Source: a virus. From it: a DNA stretch of 39,182 nt. The position numbers were made by a program, and so were the translations under genes. The DNA lies in IMG/VR virus record IMGVR_UViG_3300034109_001208, positions 1 through 39,182 of that record; one strand, 5' to 3'. Position 1 is the stretch's first letter, and the number at the start of each line of letters is the position of its first letter. Below the pieces are notes generated by a model that had not been told where the DNA came from, did not search any database, and was given only the letters and a program-made list of their open reading frames with translations. Shown in pieces: positions 7,827-15,506 of the stretch.

Positions 7827-8708
7827 TTAACGGGGGACGTCCGTATCGCGGAACGGCCCCCACGGCTCGCCGGGCAGGATCGTCTGTAGCGCGAGGCGCT
7901 CCAGGTTCTGCGCGACGTACTCAAAGCGTTTTGTGGGCAGACTTAGCCGAAGTTGATCCGACTCGCCTGTGTGGGTGGCGCTCGTAAATCCGAGCGCGCG
8001 GACCCAGGACACGTTCGCAGCGGCGCGGTCCCAGTCGGAGTTTGAAGCGCGCGTTTCGTTGGGCCAGATCAAGGCATCGATCTCCGAGGTGACAGTGGCA
8101 CTCAGCAGCGTTCTCGCGGCCCACAGTGGCTCGATGTCTCCAGATCCACCCGCGTCTTCAGCCTCGCGACCAAGCATCTCAGAGCACGTCGCCGCGTCTC
8201 CAAATTTGAATGCAGACCCCCAGATCCACTTGTATATGTTGGTGGCCCAGAAATGCCCGAGGCTGTATCCGAGGAAGTGCGCTTCGTATGCAGAAGACGC
8301 ATAGAGAAGCCAGCTTCGATACGCTCCAATAAGACTGAAGTTGGAGATTCCCTTGCTCTCGATAAGTCGTAGGATGCGGATCTCGTCGGCTACAAGGATG
8401 TCGTACAGACGGGACCCCTGAGCGTATCCTACAGATCCGTACATTGACTCCACCGCGGTACTGGGTTTTATTTCAGCGCCACTGCGCACCCACAGCACGC
8501 GCGGCATGCCTGGTATCGTGTACAGGATCCGCATACATTCTATCAGCAGCGGATCCCTGTATGGATGAATGCTTCCGGGCCTGTCTTCGCGAGGCTCCAT
8601 GTACTCACTCATGACGCGGGCAGCACACTCTTCCCGCAGGGCTGTTTCCCATGGAGGCAGCGGGCGCAGCTCCGACACGATCTTGTTCACGATCTGTTCT
8701 GCGTTCAT
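7827..8708 (-). CDS. Hypothetical protein (293 aa)
   Basis: A soluble protein of unknown function, rich in Trp, Tyr and Ala and probably helical. The start at 8708 (MNAEQIVNK) is preferred because GGAG lies about 5 nt before it. The in-frame ATG 11 codons earlier lies inside the stem-loop of a leftward terminator. No signal peptide, membrane span or enzyme motif was seen. It stands alone between two hairpins, so it may be its own transcription unit. Confidence 0.73.
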   Translation of the reverse strand: MNAEQIVNKIVSELRPLPPWETALREECAARVMSEYMEPREDRPGSIHPYRDPLLIECMRILYTIPGMPRVLWVRSGAEIKPSTAVESMYGSVGYAQGSRLYDILVADEIRILRLIESKGISNFSLIGAYRSWLLYASSAYEAHFLGYSLGHFWATNIYKWIWGSAFKFGDAATCSEMLGREAEDAGGSGDIEPLWAARTLLSATVTSEIDALIWPNETRASNSDWDRAAANVSWVRALGFTSATHTGESDQLRLSLPTKRFEYVAQNLERLALQTILPGEPWGPFRDTDVPR

Positions 8709-8723
8709 CGGATCTCCAAATGA

Positions 8724-8754
8724 GAAAAGCGAGATCTCCATCTGGAGACCTCGC
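8724..8754 (-). terminator. Leftward intrinsic terminator
   Basis: Bases 8729-8739 and 8744-8754 form an 11-bp stem with one G-U pair and a 4-nt loop, followed leftward by UUUUCU. It lies 28 bases after the stop of the gene at 8783-9217 and only about 15 bases before the start at 8708, so it probably ends the nuclease/kinase unit. Confidence 0.75.
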
Positions 8755-8782
8755 CTTATGTTCTAACACCTCGACCCGCGAC

Positions 8783-9217
8783 TCAGGCCCTGCGATCCTT
8801 GTCTAGCGGAGGCTCGATCAGACCCTCTGCTTGGCGCTCCTCCATGGAGGCCGGACTGATCGCCCAGCGGTGCGCGTTGGGGCCCGTGAGCTCTTTGTGG
8901 ATGACCCCCACGAGCCCCGCGGACACGGGGTCCTGGACGCTCACGCAGATGAACACGAGGATGTTGCCGGGCTGCGCGCTCTTCTCGAACTCGAAGGGCA
9001 GGAGGTTCGTCCCTGCGAGCCGCTGCGACAGGCGCACGACCTCGCCGGCTTCGATCGCGTCGAGCACCTCGTCTGCGTGGTTGTCCATCAAGAACGTCCA
9101 CGCGGCGACGGCACCGTACATGAGGAGGTGCGTGAGCTCTCCAGAGAACAGAGCACGCGGCTGCGCGGTGGAGAACTCGCAGGTGAAGTCGACGGGAGCT
9201 GTGTTTTTGAGTGTCAT
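8783..9217 (-). CDS. Hypothetical protein (144 aa)
   Basis: A protein of unknown function. The ATG at 9217 (MTLKNTAPVD) overlaps the stop of the kinase gene as ATGA. The upstream open frame is a shadow of the kinase. It has a mixed alpha/beta pattern with hydrophobic strands (GNILVFICVSVQD) and a charged C-terminus. Its tight coupling to dNMP kinase and the RuvC-like resolvase suggests that it serves DNA metabolism, but this is inference only. Confidence 0.7.
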   Translation of the reverse strand: MTLKNTAPVDFTCEFSTAQPRALFSGELTHLLMYGAVAAWTFLMDNHADEVLDAIEAGEVVRLSQRLAGTNLLPFEFEKSAQPGNILVFICVSVQDPVSAGLVGVIHKELTGPNAHRWAISPASMEERQAEGLIEPPLDKDRRA

Positions 9218-9822
9218 CGGACGATACCTGTTTTGTTGAAGATCGACTCGACGTAGGCGTCGAGCTGCCGAAGGGCCACATCGCCCTCGTTGTTCAGGAT
9301 CAAGTCCCACTGATCGTCGGGGATCGACGCGAGCTCCGTGTCTGAGCTGTGCAGGCGATGAACGTCGTCCACGTTACGGTCCACGCGCGCCACTTGACCG
9401 TACCGCTTGCACATGTCGAACTCGTTCTTGTGCCGGAGGTCTGTGACGCACAACGCGATGGTAGGGTGATGCTCAAACAGGATCTGGATGGTCTGCTCCA
9501 GCGCGTTGACCCAGATGCACTGCGAGTCTTCGGCAAACGGGCGTGCGCCGTCGCGCGCGGCGTGCTGGCCGAATGCCTTGCGCATCGCTTCGCTCCCCAT
9601 GAGCTGCAGCGCGCGCCGCGGCGAGATGCCCCACTGAGGGTCGACCGCCTCCTTGAATGCGCGGTTCTCCAGTTGGCGGCGCTCCCACCCGAAGATGGTG
9701 CATGCGGCGTCCTTGAGCTTGCTCGCGAACGACACCTTCGTGAAGCCGTGCTCTCTCTCAAGGTAGTCCGCGAGGTAGTCTTTGCCGACGCCTTGCTTAT
9801 AGCCAAGCGCGATGAGGATCAT
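9214..9822 (-). CDS. Deoxynucleoside monophosphate kinase
   Basis: A 202-residue P-loop kinase predicted to phosphorylate dNMPs to dNDPs for phage DNA synthesis in the cytoplasm. The Walker A loop is GYKQGVGKD (residues 7-15), with Asp after the Lys as in T4 gp1-type dNMP kinases. The segment ISPRRALQLMGSEAMR matches the conserved region after the lid in that family, and CVTDLRHKNEF is the strand with the conserved Asp-Arg. Length is normal for the family. AAGGA lies before the ATG. The start lies inside the end of the RuvC-like gene (26-base overlap), indicating co-translation. The exact nucleotide specificity cannot be read from the sequence. Confidence 0.87.
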   Translation of the reverse strand: MILIALGYKQGVGKDYLADYLEREHGFTKVSFASKLKDAACTIFGWERRQLENRAFKEAVDPQWGISPRRALQLMGSEAMRKAFGQHAARDGARPFAEDSQCIWVNALEQTIQILFEHHPTIALCVTDLRHKNEFDMCKRYGQVARVDRNVDDVHRLHSSDTELASIPDDQWDLILNNEGDVALRQLDAYVESIFNKTGIVR

Positions 9823-10396
9823 GATTGATTCCTTGGTGGATGGTCAGGTTCCCCTCTTTGAGGACCTGAAGTTTTTTGTCATATATGCGGCGCGCGCACA
9901 ACGCCAGCAAGTAGGCCTCCGCCTCGTGATCTGTGAACACGTCGTGGTCTTTCCACGTGGCGCCCTGTTGCTCCCTTAGGAGGCGCCGAGCCTCAAGGAT
10001 AGCGTCGTCTTTTTTAGCCTCGTTTCCTTGACCTTTACCGAAGATCTCGGATCTCCACTCGCTGGGCTTTAGACTCGTATGCGCGCAGTGGTGGTATACG
10101 GACAGCCGCAGCACGCCGCTGCCTTCGCCCATGGCGTGCTGCACACCTTGGCCCTTTACGCCGTATGCGCAGCCTTCCACCACTGCGAACAGGATGGGAC
10201 CTGTTGCGCGCAGCTCGTTGAGCACGTCAGCCAGACCTGCCCGCAGGTACTCCAACCTTGCGACAGAGCCGGGCTTGTTGTACTTTGTGGGCGTGCGAAT
10301 CAGACGCACGTGGTCCTGCGTGTTCTGCGCGCCCTCCAGCCCTACCACGCCGATCCCGACGTTCGTAAGGCTTGGATCTATACCCAAAAACCACAT
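9797..10396 (-). CDS. RuvC-like Holliday junction resolvase
   Basis: A 199-residue RNase H-fold nuclease predicted to cut Holliday junctions or other branched DNA, resolving recombination and packaging intermediates. The first strand holds the catalytic Asp in FLGIDPSLTNVG (D7). The second acidic residue is in AVVEGCAYG (E74). The C-terminal motif TDHEAEAYLLA supplies the last acidic/His group, as in RuvC. The segment PSEWRSEIFGKGQGNEAKK matches the usual region before the last motif. GGAG stands 6 nt before the ATG at 10396. The frame runs further upstream but overlaps a rightward gene. It heads the unit with dNMP kinase and starts only 16 bases from the divergent gene. Confidence 0.87.
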   Translation of the reverse strand: MWFLGIDPSLTNVGIGVVGLEGAQNTQDHVRLIRTPTKYNKPGSVARLEYLRAGLADVLNELRATGPILFAVVEGCAYGVKGQGVQHAMGEGSGVLRLSVYHHCAHTSLKPSEWRSEIFGKGQGNEAKKDDAILEARRLLREQQGATWKDHDVFTDHEAEAYLLALCARRIYDKKLQVLKEGNLTIHQGINHDPHRAWL

Positions 10397-10412
10397 CTTT
10401 GCTCCGAGGTAA
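10397..10412. promoter_or_regulatory. 16-base divergent junction with back-to-back ribosome sites
   Basis: The leftward start at 10396 and the rightward frame opening at 10413 are 16 bases apart. The sequence CTCCGAGG contains the leftward SD (GGAG on the minus strand) and the rightward SD (GAGG) side by side. Promoters for both genes must lie inside the opposite coding sequences or further away. Confidence 0.6.
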
Positions 10413-10415
10413 ATG

Positions 10416-10775
10416 ATGGCCAGCATCGTACTGACAGTGGATGGCGCGCTGGTCGTGGGTCCGCTGTTCCAGCTGACGCTCACGACGTCTGCGCCTGTAG
10501 ACATTCCGGCTGAGATCCTGCTGATCGATTCGCGCAAGCTGACCTTCGTCCGCGTCTGCACGCTCGCAGACATGATATACCCCACGGCGCCTGATCTTGC
10601 CCGTGCAATTTACCACCGTGTGTCGACTGTCACGAAACAGTTCTCGACGTTGTCGGACGCAGAGGCAGCGAAGACTGCATACGCGGCGGCGGTGCAAAAC
10701 CTCCTGGATACCTATCAGGTGGGCACAGATACCTTCAACAACTCTTCGACTGTATACTCTCTCACCGGGGTGTGA
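10416..10775 (+). CDS. Hypothetical protein, possible virion component (119 aa)
   Basis: A protein of unknown function. ATG codons at 10413 and 10416 are adjacent. I chose the second, which is 6 nt from GAGG. The first half is strand-rich and hydrophobic (ASIVLTVDGALVVGPLFQL). The second half is helical and ends in a Ser/Thr-rich tail. It is followed after 2 bases by a long coiled-coil protein gene. Because the other rightward genes include terminase and portal, a structural role is plausible, but no motif proves it. Confidence 0.72.
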   Translation: MASIVLTVDGALVVGPLFQLTLTTSAPVDIPAEILLIDSRKLTFVRVCTLADMIYPTAPDLARAIYHRVSTVTKQFSTLSDAEAAKTAYAAAVQNLLDTYQVGTDTFNNSSTVYSLTGV

Positions 10776-10777
10776 TC

Positions 10778-11812
10778 ATGGCCCTGCCAACGATTGGATA
10801 TCAAGTCCGCAATCAGGGACAGACGCAAGACGGGCCTTCGTACAGGATCGAGACGGTCGTCACCGCCAAAGGTGACCTGCCCGACATTCACCTGTTCTTG
10901 CTCAGAATCAACGACCGCGCACGCGCAGCCGCCGACACGTTGGAGCGCGTATGCAGCGTGGCAGACTTCACAGACTACCAGCCAGACAGGCTGACCGCCG
11001 CACTGCAAGGCCAGACCTTCTATCGCGTGTCTGCGATGGTGGTCACATATACTGCGATCGACGTGGCGATCGCAGCGCGAGACTTGATCTCGGAACAGAT
11101 CACTGCGCTCGCGTTATCGTACAGGACGTACGTAGATGATTTCTCCACGGCTGGCTTCTCGCAGAGCCGTCAACCGTATAACTGGCCTGCGTTCGACAAG
11201 ACGCTGCGCGCGCGCCTCGTCGAAACGTACTGCGCTGCGCGAGCCTTGTCGCGTGCGCAGGCAGACGTGGTCACAGCGCTGCAAGCTGCGATCTCAACTT
11301 CTGGAGCTCGGATCACAGAGCTGCAAGCAGATCTCACGGATCTGCAGTCCGTGAGATCGCAGCAGTCTGCGAGCCTGACCCAGCTGCAGAGCGTCCAGAG
11401 TACGCAGACCGCGACCCTCAACGCGATGCAGCTATACCTCGCGGAGGTCAGCGCGGGCCTCGCGGCATACGTTGAGCCCAACGGTGCGGACGCCTACTTT
11501 GGCGCCGCGGGCACGGTCACCGCGCAGCAGTCCACGCGAGAGGCGCAGGTCGTCGCGGCGCAGGCGCAGCTCTCGGCCCTCACCGCTGTCATCGCGCAGC
11601 TCCAGGCAGCGCTCACCACGCTTGACGCTTCTGTGAGCGCCAAGCAGGCTGCCATCGCGACAGAGACGGCAGCGCGCGCGGGGCAGCAACAGGACCTTGA
11701 CCTCGCGCTGTCAACGCAGGCTACATACGGCGCCGCGGAAGGCTCCGCGCTCGCCGATGTCCTGCAAGTCGACCCCACGTTTGACTCGGAGACGGACTGC
11801 TGCTGTGCGTGA
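10778..11812 (+). CDS. Long coiled-coil protein ending in a Cys cluster, probable virion protein
   Basis: A 344-residue protein. After a mixed-fold N-terminal 150 residues, about 165-325 are almost continuous heptad-like Ala/Leu/Gln/Thr helices (ITELQADLTDLQSVRSQQSA; STREAQVVAAQAQLSALTAV), broken once by a Gly/Pro/Asp loop (EPNGADAYFG). It ends in TDCCCA, three cysteines in a row. GGGGTG stands before the ATG at 10778, and an overlapping GTG at 10772 is a possible alternative start. Long coiled coils are common in phage tail, fibre and whisker proteins. The Cys tip might cross-link or bind metal. The stop abuts the stop of the convergent gene with no gap. Confidence 0.75.
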   Translation: MALPTIGYQVRNQGQTQDGPSYRIETVVTAKGDLPDIHLFLLRINDRARAAADTLERVCSVADFTDYQPDRLTAALQGQTFYRVSAMVVTYTAIDVAIAARDLISEQITALALSYRTYVDDFSTAGFSQSRQPYNWPAFDKTLRARLVETYCAARALSRAQADVVTALQAAISTSGARITELQADLTDLQSVRSQQSASLTQLQSVQSTQTATLNAMQLYLAEVSAGLAAYVEPNGADAYFGAAGTVTAQQSTREAQVVAAQAQLSALTAVIAQLQAALTTLDASVSAKQAAIATETAARAGQQQDLDLALSTQATYGAAEGSALADVLQVDPTFDSETDCCCA

Positions 11813-13654
11813 TCATTTGACGGGTGGCGTCATACGCAGCTTCACTCCGGGCCAGTTGTCCGGTATGCGCGCCCCGTTGGACGTCACGCACCACAGCCAC
11901 ACGCCCTGAGCACGGGACTTTGGGCGCTCCTTCGGCTGGGGCACGTAGCCGTCCGTGAAGTACACACACGCGTCGATCTTGGGCATCTTGAGCGCCACCT
12001 CGCGGATGTGATCCGCCAGCTCGGGGTAGTCCTTCTTACTCCACGTGGCGTCGACCAGATCCATGAGCGCATCGCAGTCTGTGCCGCCGCGTGACGTACG
12101 CCCGATCTTCTTGAGGTAATTCTTGAAGTCTTCAGCATCGGTCACGCGGCCAAGCGACGAGATCTGCGTGTCCATCTGGGCGACGTACATCTCCACGCCG
12201 GGCATTGATTTGAGCATCGAGTACACCTCGTTCATGCCAGCCATCACCTCGTCGTTCCCCATGGATCCGGAAGTGTCCACGCAGAACAGCACGGAGTGTC
12301 TACGATCTTTGGTCTTGCCGGGGAACGCGGGGTAAAGCTCCGCCACGTTTGGCACGCCATGCGCGGCGCCTTGGGTGCCAAATCGTCTCCGGCTCGGCAG
12401 TCGCTGTGTGGAACGGGTGAGCGTGCGGATACGTGCTTGCACATGCTGCTTGAGCACCTTCTCCCATGGGATCACACGGGTCTCCCGCAGCTCTTCGAGC
12501 CTCGACTGCAAATGAGCCGGCATGCGCCCCACCTGCTTGAAGATCTTCTCCAGGTCGGTCAACACGGAGACCTCCAGGTTGCGGATGGAGGACTCTTCAA
12601 GCATGTCGCGGACAGCGTCGGCGCTCTGAGACTCTGCGGACGGCGACACATTCTCTGGCTCTTCGAGGTGGGCTCTACGCAGCGCGTGGTCGAGCCCCTG
12701 ATGCAGCATCCGCTTGGCGCCGGCGCTGAGGTTGGCGTTCTCGGAGATCGCCTTGTGCGCCTCTGCCACGAGCATGCTTGCTGTCAAGGCACGCTGGTTG
12801 GCGTCTGGGCGGCCACTTGCCTGTCCCGTGCCTTGTCCCGTGGATTCTGAAGGCGAGCCCTCACCTTGACCCTCACCTTGACCCTCACCTTGACCCTCAC
12901 CTTGACCCTCACCTTGACCCTCACCTTGACCCTCACCGGGCTCTGCGCCCTCAGCTTCCTCCGCGCAGGTCCCGTCCTTGTCTTCGATGGGGTCGTCGGG
13001 CTTGCGTCCCTTGGCTGCCGACAGGGCCGTGCGGATGCTGGATAGCACGTCCTGTGCGCAGGCCTTGGATTCGTTGTACAGCGCGTCGAGCTGATCGACG
13101 TACCACTCGGAGCTTCGCCCCTCCTCCAGCTCGTAGTCTTCGGGCATGATCGGCGGAGAGTTGGTCATCTTCGTCCGCATCTCCGGATTGTTGATGACGA
13201 GCTGCGTATTCACAGCACAGTCCGCCGCGGGGTTGCAGACCATGCTCGCGTACATGGACCGCTCTTCAGGGGCGACGTTACGGAGCTGTCTGCGCATGCG
13301 CGGCACGTCGCGCATCGTGAGGTGGCGGATCTCGTGTTGGAGCACGATAGACACCTCCCAGAGCGGGCAGCGCTTGAACCAGTGCATGTTCACGTGCAGG
13401 ATGTAACCTGCGCCGGGCAAGTAGGACAACGCCATGCAGAACGACACCGGATCCGTGTGCAGCTCATGCCGGAGGCGTTGTGCGAGGCGCGCGGCGTACA
13501 TCTCGTCGCCGTTGGCACGCGTATTAGATACGCGCCCGTAGCTGCTGAGGAACTGCGAGAACCGATACCTGCCGTCTCCCGGAGCTTCGGGGGCGTCAGG
13601 GGTGTAGAGCTGCAGTCCGTTCCAACTTTCGATCGTCGTGGGCTTTCTTGACAT
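11813..13654 (-). CDS. Metallopeptidase-like plus VWA domain protein (DUF2201-type), MoxR partner
   Basis: A 613-residue two-domain protein. The N-terminal region has a zinc-peptidase signature, HEIRH at residues 107-111, followed by NPAADCAVN (141-149), the pattern of the DUF2201 putative metallopeptidase domain. A low-complexity acidic linker with six GEGQ repeats follows (about 240-265), then a helical region. The C-terminal VWA domain has a complete MIDAS: DTSGSMG (460-466), GGTD (about 527) and YFTDGY. Proteins with this layout usually work with a MoxR AAA+ ATPase, which here is encoded at 15501-16790 on the same strand. An AGGG-type SD precedes the ATG at 13654. A CobT-like chelatase subunit is a weaker alternative because of the HExxH motif. 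The substrate is unknown. Confidence 0.83.
   Translation of the reverse strand: MSRKPTTIESWNGLQLYTPDAPEAPGDGRYRFSQFLSSYGRVSNTRANGDEMYAARLAQRLRHELHTDPVSFCMALSYLPGAGYILHVNMHWFKRCPLWEVSIVLQHEIRHLTMRDVPRMRRQLRNVAPEERSMYASMVCNPAADCAVNTQLVINNPEMRTKMTNSPPIMPEDYELEEGRSSEWYVDQLDALYNESKACAQDVLSSIRTALSAAKGRKPDDPIEDKDGTCAEEAEGAEPGEGQGEGQGEGQGEGQGEGQGEGQGEGSPSESTGQGTGQASGRPDANQRALTASMLVAEAHKAISENANLSAGAKRMLHQGLDHALRRAHLEEPENVSPSAESQSADAVRDMLEESSIRNLEVSVLTDLEKIFKQVGRMPAHLQSRLEELRETRVIPWEKVLKQHVQARIRTLTRSTQRLPSRRRFGTQGAAHGVPNVAELYPAFPGKTKDRRHSVLFCVDTSGSMGNDEVMAGMNEVYSMLKSMPGVEMYVAQMDTQISSLGRVTDAEDFKNYLKKIGRTSRGGTDCDALMDLVDATWSKKDYPELADHIREVALKMPKIDACVYFTDGYVPQPKERPKSRAQGVWLWCVTSNGARIPDNWPGVKLRMTPPVK
12861..12932. 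repeat. In-frame 12-bp minisatellite, six perfect copies
   Basis: The unit TCACCTTGACCC is repeated six times without a mismatch and encodes (GEGQ)6 on the minus strand in the linker of the VWA protein. Identity at the nucleotide level suggests recent expansion by slippage or recombination. A partial seventh copy follows. Confidence 0.9.
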
Positions 13655-13758
13655 CGTCTTCCCTTTTGTTTTAGCACGGAGCACGTTATTTTGCGGTGGA
13701 CCACTCCCCTACATGGAGAGTAGGGTCACCCGGGCTATACACGAGAGGTCGAGCCATT
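13655..13758. promoter_or_regulatory. Divergent intergenic region with inverted repeats
   Basis: This 104-base gap separates the leftward VWA gene from the rightward pair. It contains the palindrome GTGGACCAC (13696-13704) and the inverted repeat CCCTAC / GTAGGG (13707-13712 and 13720-13725). A TATAC element at 13736 resembles a -10 box but has no convincing -35 partner. It is likely to hold promoters and operator sites for both directions. Confidence 0.5.
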
Positions 13759-14784
13759 ATGACGCAGATCGTAGACCATGTGACTGATACCGAACGTACG
13801 CTAAATGACTTGGACCTTCATGGTCTTATACCTCAAGATCACGTGAAACAAGCTGGCGCACCGGTCTACGCGTGGCCCGAGACGCAGCTGTTTCCGCTCC
13901 ACACCGCGCAGGACGCGACGTGGAGTTTGGCGTATGCCACCCGCCAAGCACCGCGCGTGCCGCCCGTCGTGGTGGAGCGGCTCAAGAACGCGTGCGCGCT
14001 CTACAACATCAGCCCCACGCGTGTCGCAGAGCTCGCGGTGGCGCGCACCAAGCTCGCGGCGCCGACGCTCGCGGAGGCCGATTACATCCTCCCACAGTAC
14101 GCGCTGTGGCCCGTCAAGACGGCCTCGGACTGGCGACAGGCCTGCGAGGAGTATGTCCACCAGGGCAGCCGCCTCGCTCCCGACACGCGGGCGCAGGCCG
14201 CAGTGAGCCTGATCCAGAAGGCAGCGTCGCTGGGTCTGGATACGAGCGCCGTACCTACTGACCTGTACAAGCGCGCGGGCCTGACGCTCAGCGATGCGGG
14301 TACGCTTTGCGAGCACCTCCACGCACGCTCGTACCTGTTCCCCGAGGGGCATACGGGTCGCGAGCACTTCAAGATGGCGGCGGAGACTGTTTACAACAAC
14401 TTCCCTTACATCGGTGTGATCGCCGACCGTCAAGAGCTCGTCAAGATCGCGCAGGTCATCTCAGACCTGGACGCGCAGTATGAGCTGATTCGCTATTATG
14501 GCACGCGGATCGTCGATCCATATCTCGCCGTCTTCAACACAGACAAACTGGCTTCCGCCAACGTGGATCTGGATGGCACACCGGTGCCTGTGTCGCTGCT
14601 GCTGGATCTCGGAGAGCAGGAGCTTGAGGCCATCCTTGGCGCCGACTTTATGACCGAAGTTCGCGGGCCGGACGGATCAGTGGATCCGGGCACGTTCGCT
14701 GTCGTGGTCGATACGCTGCCGCGCCCCCTCAAGGTGACGCTGTTGGACATGGTGCGGCAGAATCTGTCGCAGGGTGAGCTTTGA
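13759..14784 (+). CDS. Probable virion-associated protein (341 aa)
   Basis: The start is the ATG at 13759, with GAGAGG about 11 nt upstream. The segment YILPQYALWPVKTASDWRQA, then LAPDTRAQAAVSLIQKAASLG, resembles a pattern I associate with phage structural or scaffold-related proteins, an 'ALP..Y.L.P..t..dv..A' block followed by 'L.P..R..AA..i...A...G'. This is recalled, not searched. The C-terminal half is helical with no catalytic motif. It is coupled to the next gene and lies between the VWA and MoxR genes but on the opposite strand. Confidence 0.72.
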   Translation: MTQIVDHVTDTERTLNDLDLHGLIPQDHVKQAGAPVYAWPETQLFPLHTAQDATWSLAYATRQAPRVPPVVVERLKNACALYNISPTRVAELAVARTKLAAPTLAEADYILPQYALWPVKTASDWRQACEEYVHQGSRLAPDTRAQAAVSLIQKAASLGLDTSAVPTDLYKRAGLTLSDAGTLCEHLHARSYLFPEGHTGREHFKMAAETVYNNFPYIGVIADRQELVKIAQVISDLDAQYELIRYYGTRIVDPYLAVFNTDKLASANVDLDGTPVPVSLLLDLGEQELEAILGADFMTEVRGPDGSVDPGTFAVVVDTLPRPLKVTLLDMVRQNLSQGEL

Positions 14785-15506
14785 TGGACGCGCCGGAGAA
14801 TCTGAGCCCAGAGCGCCGCGCCGCCGCCCGCGCTGCTCTGGAGAACGAAGACGCCTCCGCATCGGCGGTCTTCATGGGCGCGACCACGCTGCTCGGGGAT
14901 CAGTGCCGTGTGTACGAGGCGGAGACGACGCGCCTGCTCTTGCGGCGCATCCACAACATCGCGGTGCCTGAACTGCACTTTGAGAAGCTGCAGTGCATGA
15001 TCACCGCGTCTGTACAGCCGACGCTGTTGTGGGAGATCAACGCGTTCGAGAACACGATGGCGTGCTGCGCAGGCGTGCCCATGCTCGTGGACATCGTGCA
15101 GGAGCTTCATCCGCTCCAGATCGCGTGGGGTGTTCACGAGATAATCCCGTTCTTGCGGATCTGGCATCCTGAGATCCTACAGTCTCAGCAGGCGGATGAT
15201 CTGTTCGATCACGAGCCACGTTCGTATACCGCTCTGATGCTCTATCAGGAGGGGTTCGTAATCGCGCCGCCGGAGCTGTCGTGGGCCCAGCGTGAGCTGG
15301 ACCGCATGATACAGGACAAGGGCCTGCAGGCGCGCGTACGTACGCGCTGGGCAGAGCTCTACAAGCTAAAAAACAGCGACGAGCTCCGCGCGCTGGAGTT
15401 GACTGACTCCGACGAGGACGTGCAGATCGCACGCCTCGTCGGAGTTCACACGTACGTACGCGAGCGCCACGCTGCGCACGTACAGGAGCTCGCTACCCTC
15501 TTATGA
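14784..15506 (+). CDS. Hypothetical protein coupled to the preceding virion gene (240 aa)
   Basis: A mostly helical, acidic protein of unknown function. The ATG overlaps the previous stop (TGATG), with AGGGTGAG upstream, so translation is coupled. Segments are rich in Leu, His and Trp (WGVHEIIPFLRIWHPEILQ), and the C-terminal 70 residues are charged helices. It may act with the 341-residue protein, for example as a chaperone or second structural component, but nothing identifies it. Its stop overlaps the stop of the convergent MoxR gene by 6 bases. Confidence 0.72.
   Translation: MDAPENLSPERRAAARAALENEDASASAVFMGATTLLGDQCRVYEAETTRLLLRRIHNIAVPELHFEKLQCMITASVQPTLLWEINAFENTMACCAGVPMLVDIVQELHPLQIAWGVHEIIPFLRIWHPEILQSQQADDLFDHEPRSYTALMLYQEGFVIAPPELSWAQRELDRMIQDKGLQARVRTRWAELYKLKNSDELRALELTDSDEDVQIARLVGVHTYVRERHAAHVQELATLL

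Noticed and set aside
12861-12932. Possible CRISPR array or iterons
   Set aside because: The 12-bp units have no spacers and are in frame inside the VWA coding region, encoding GEGQ repeats.
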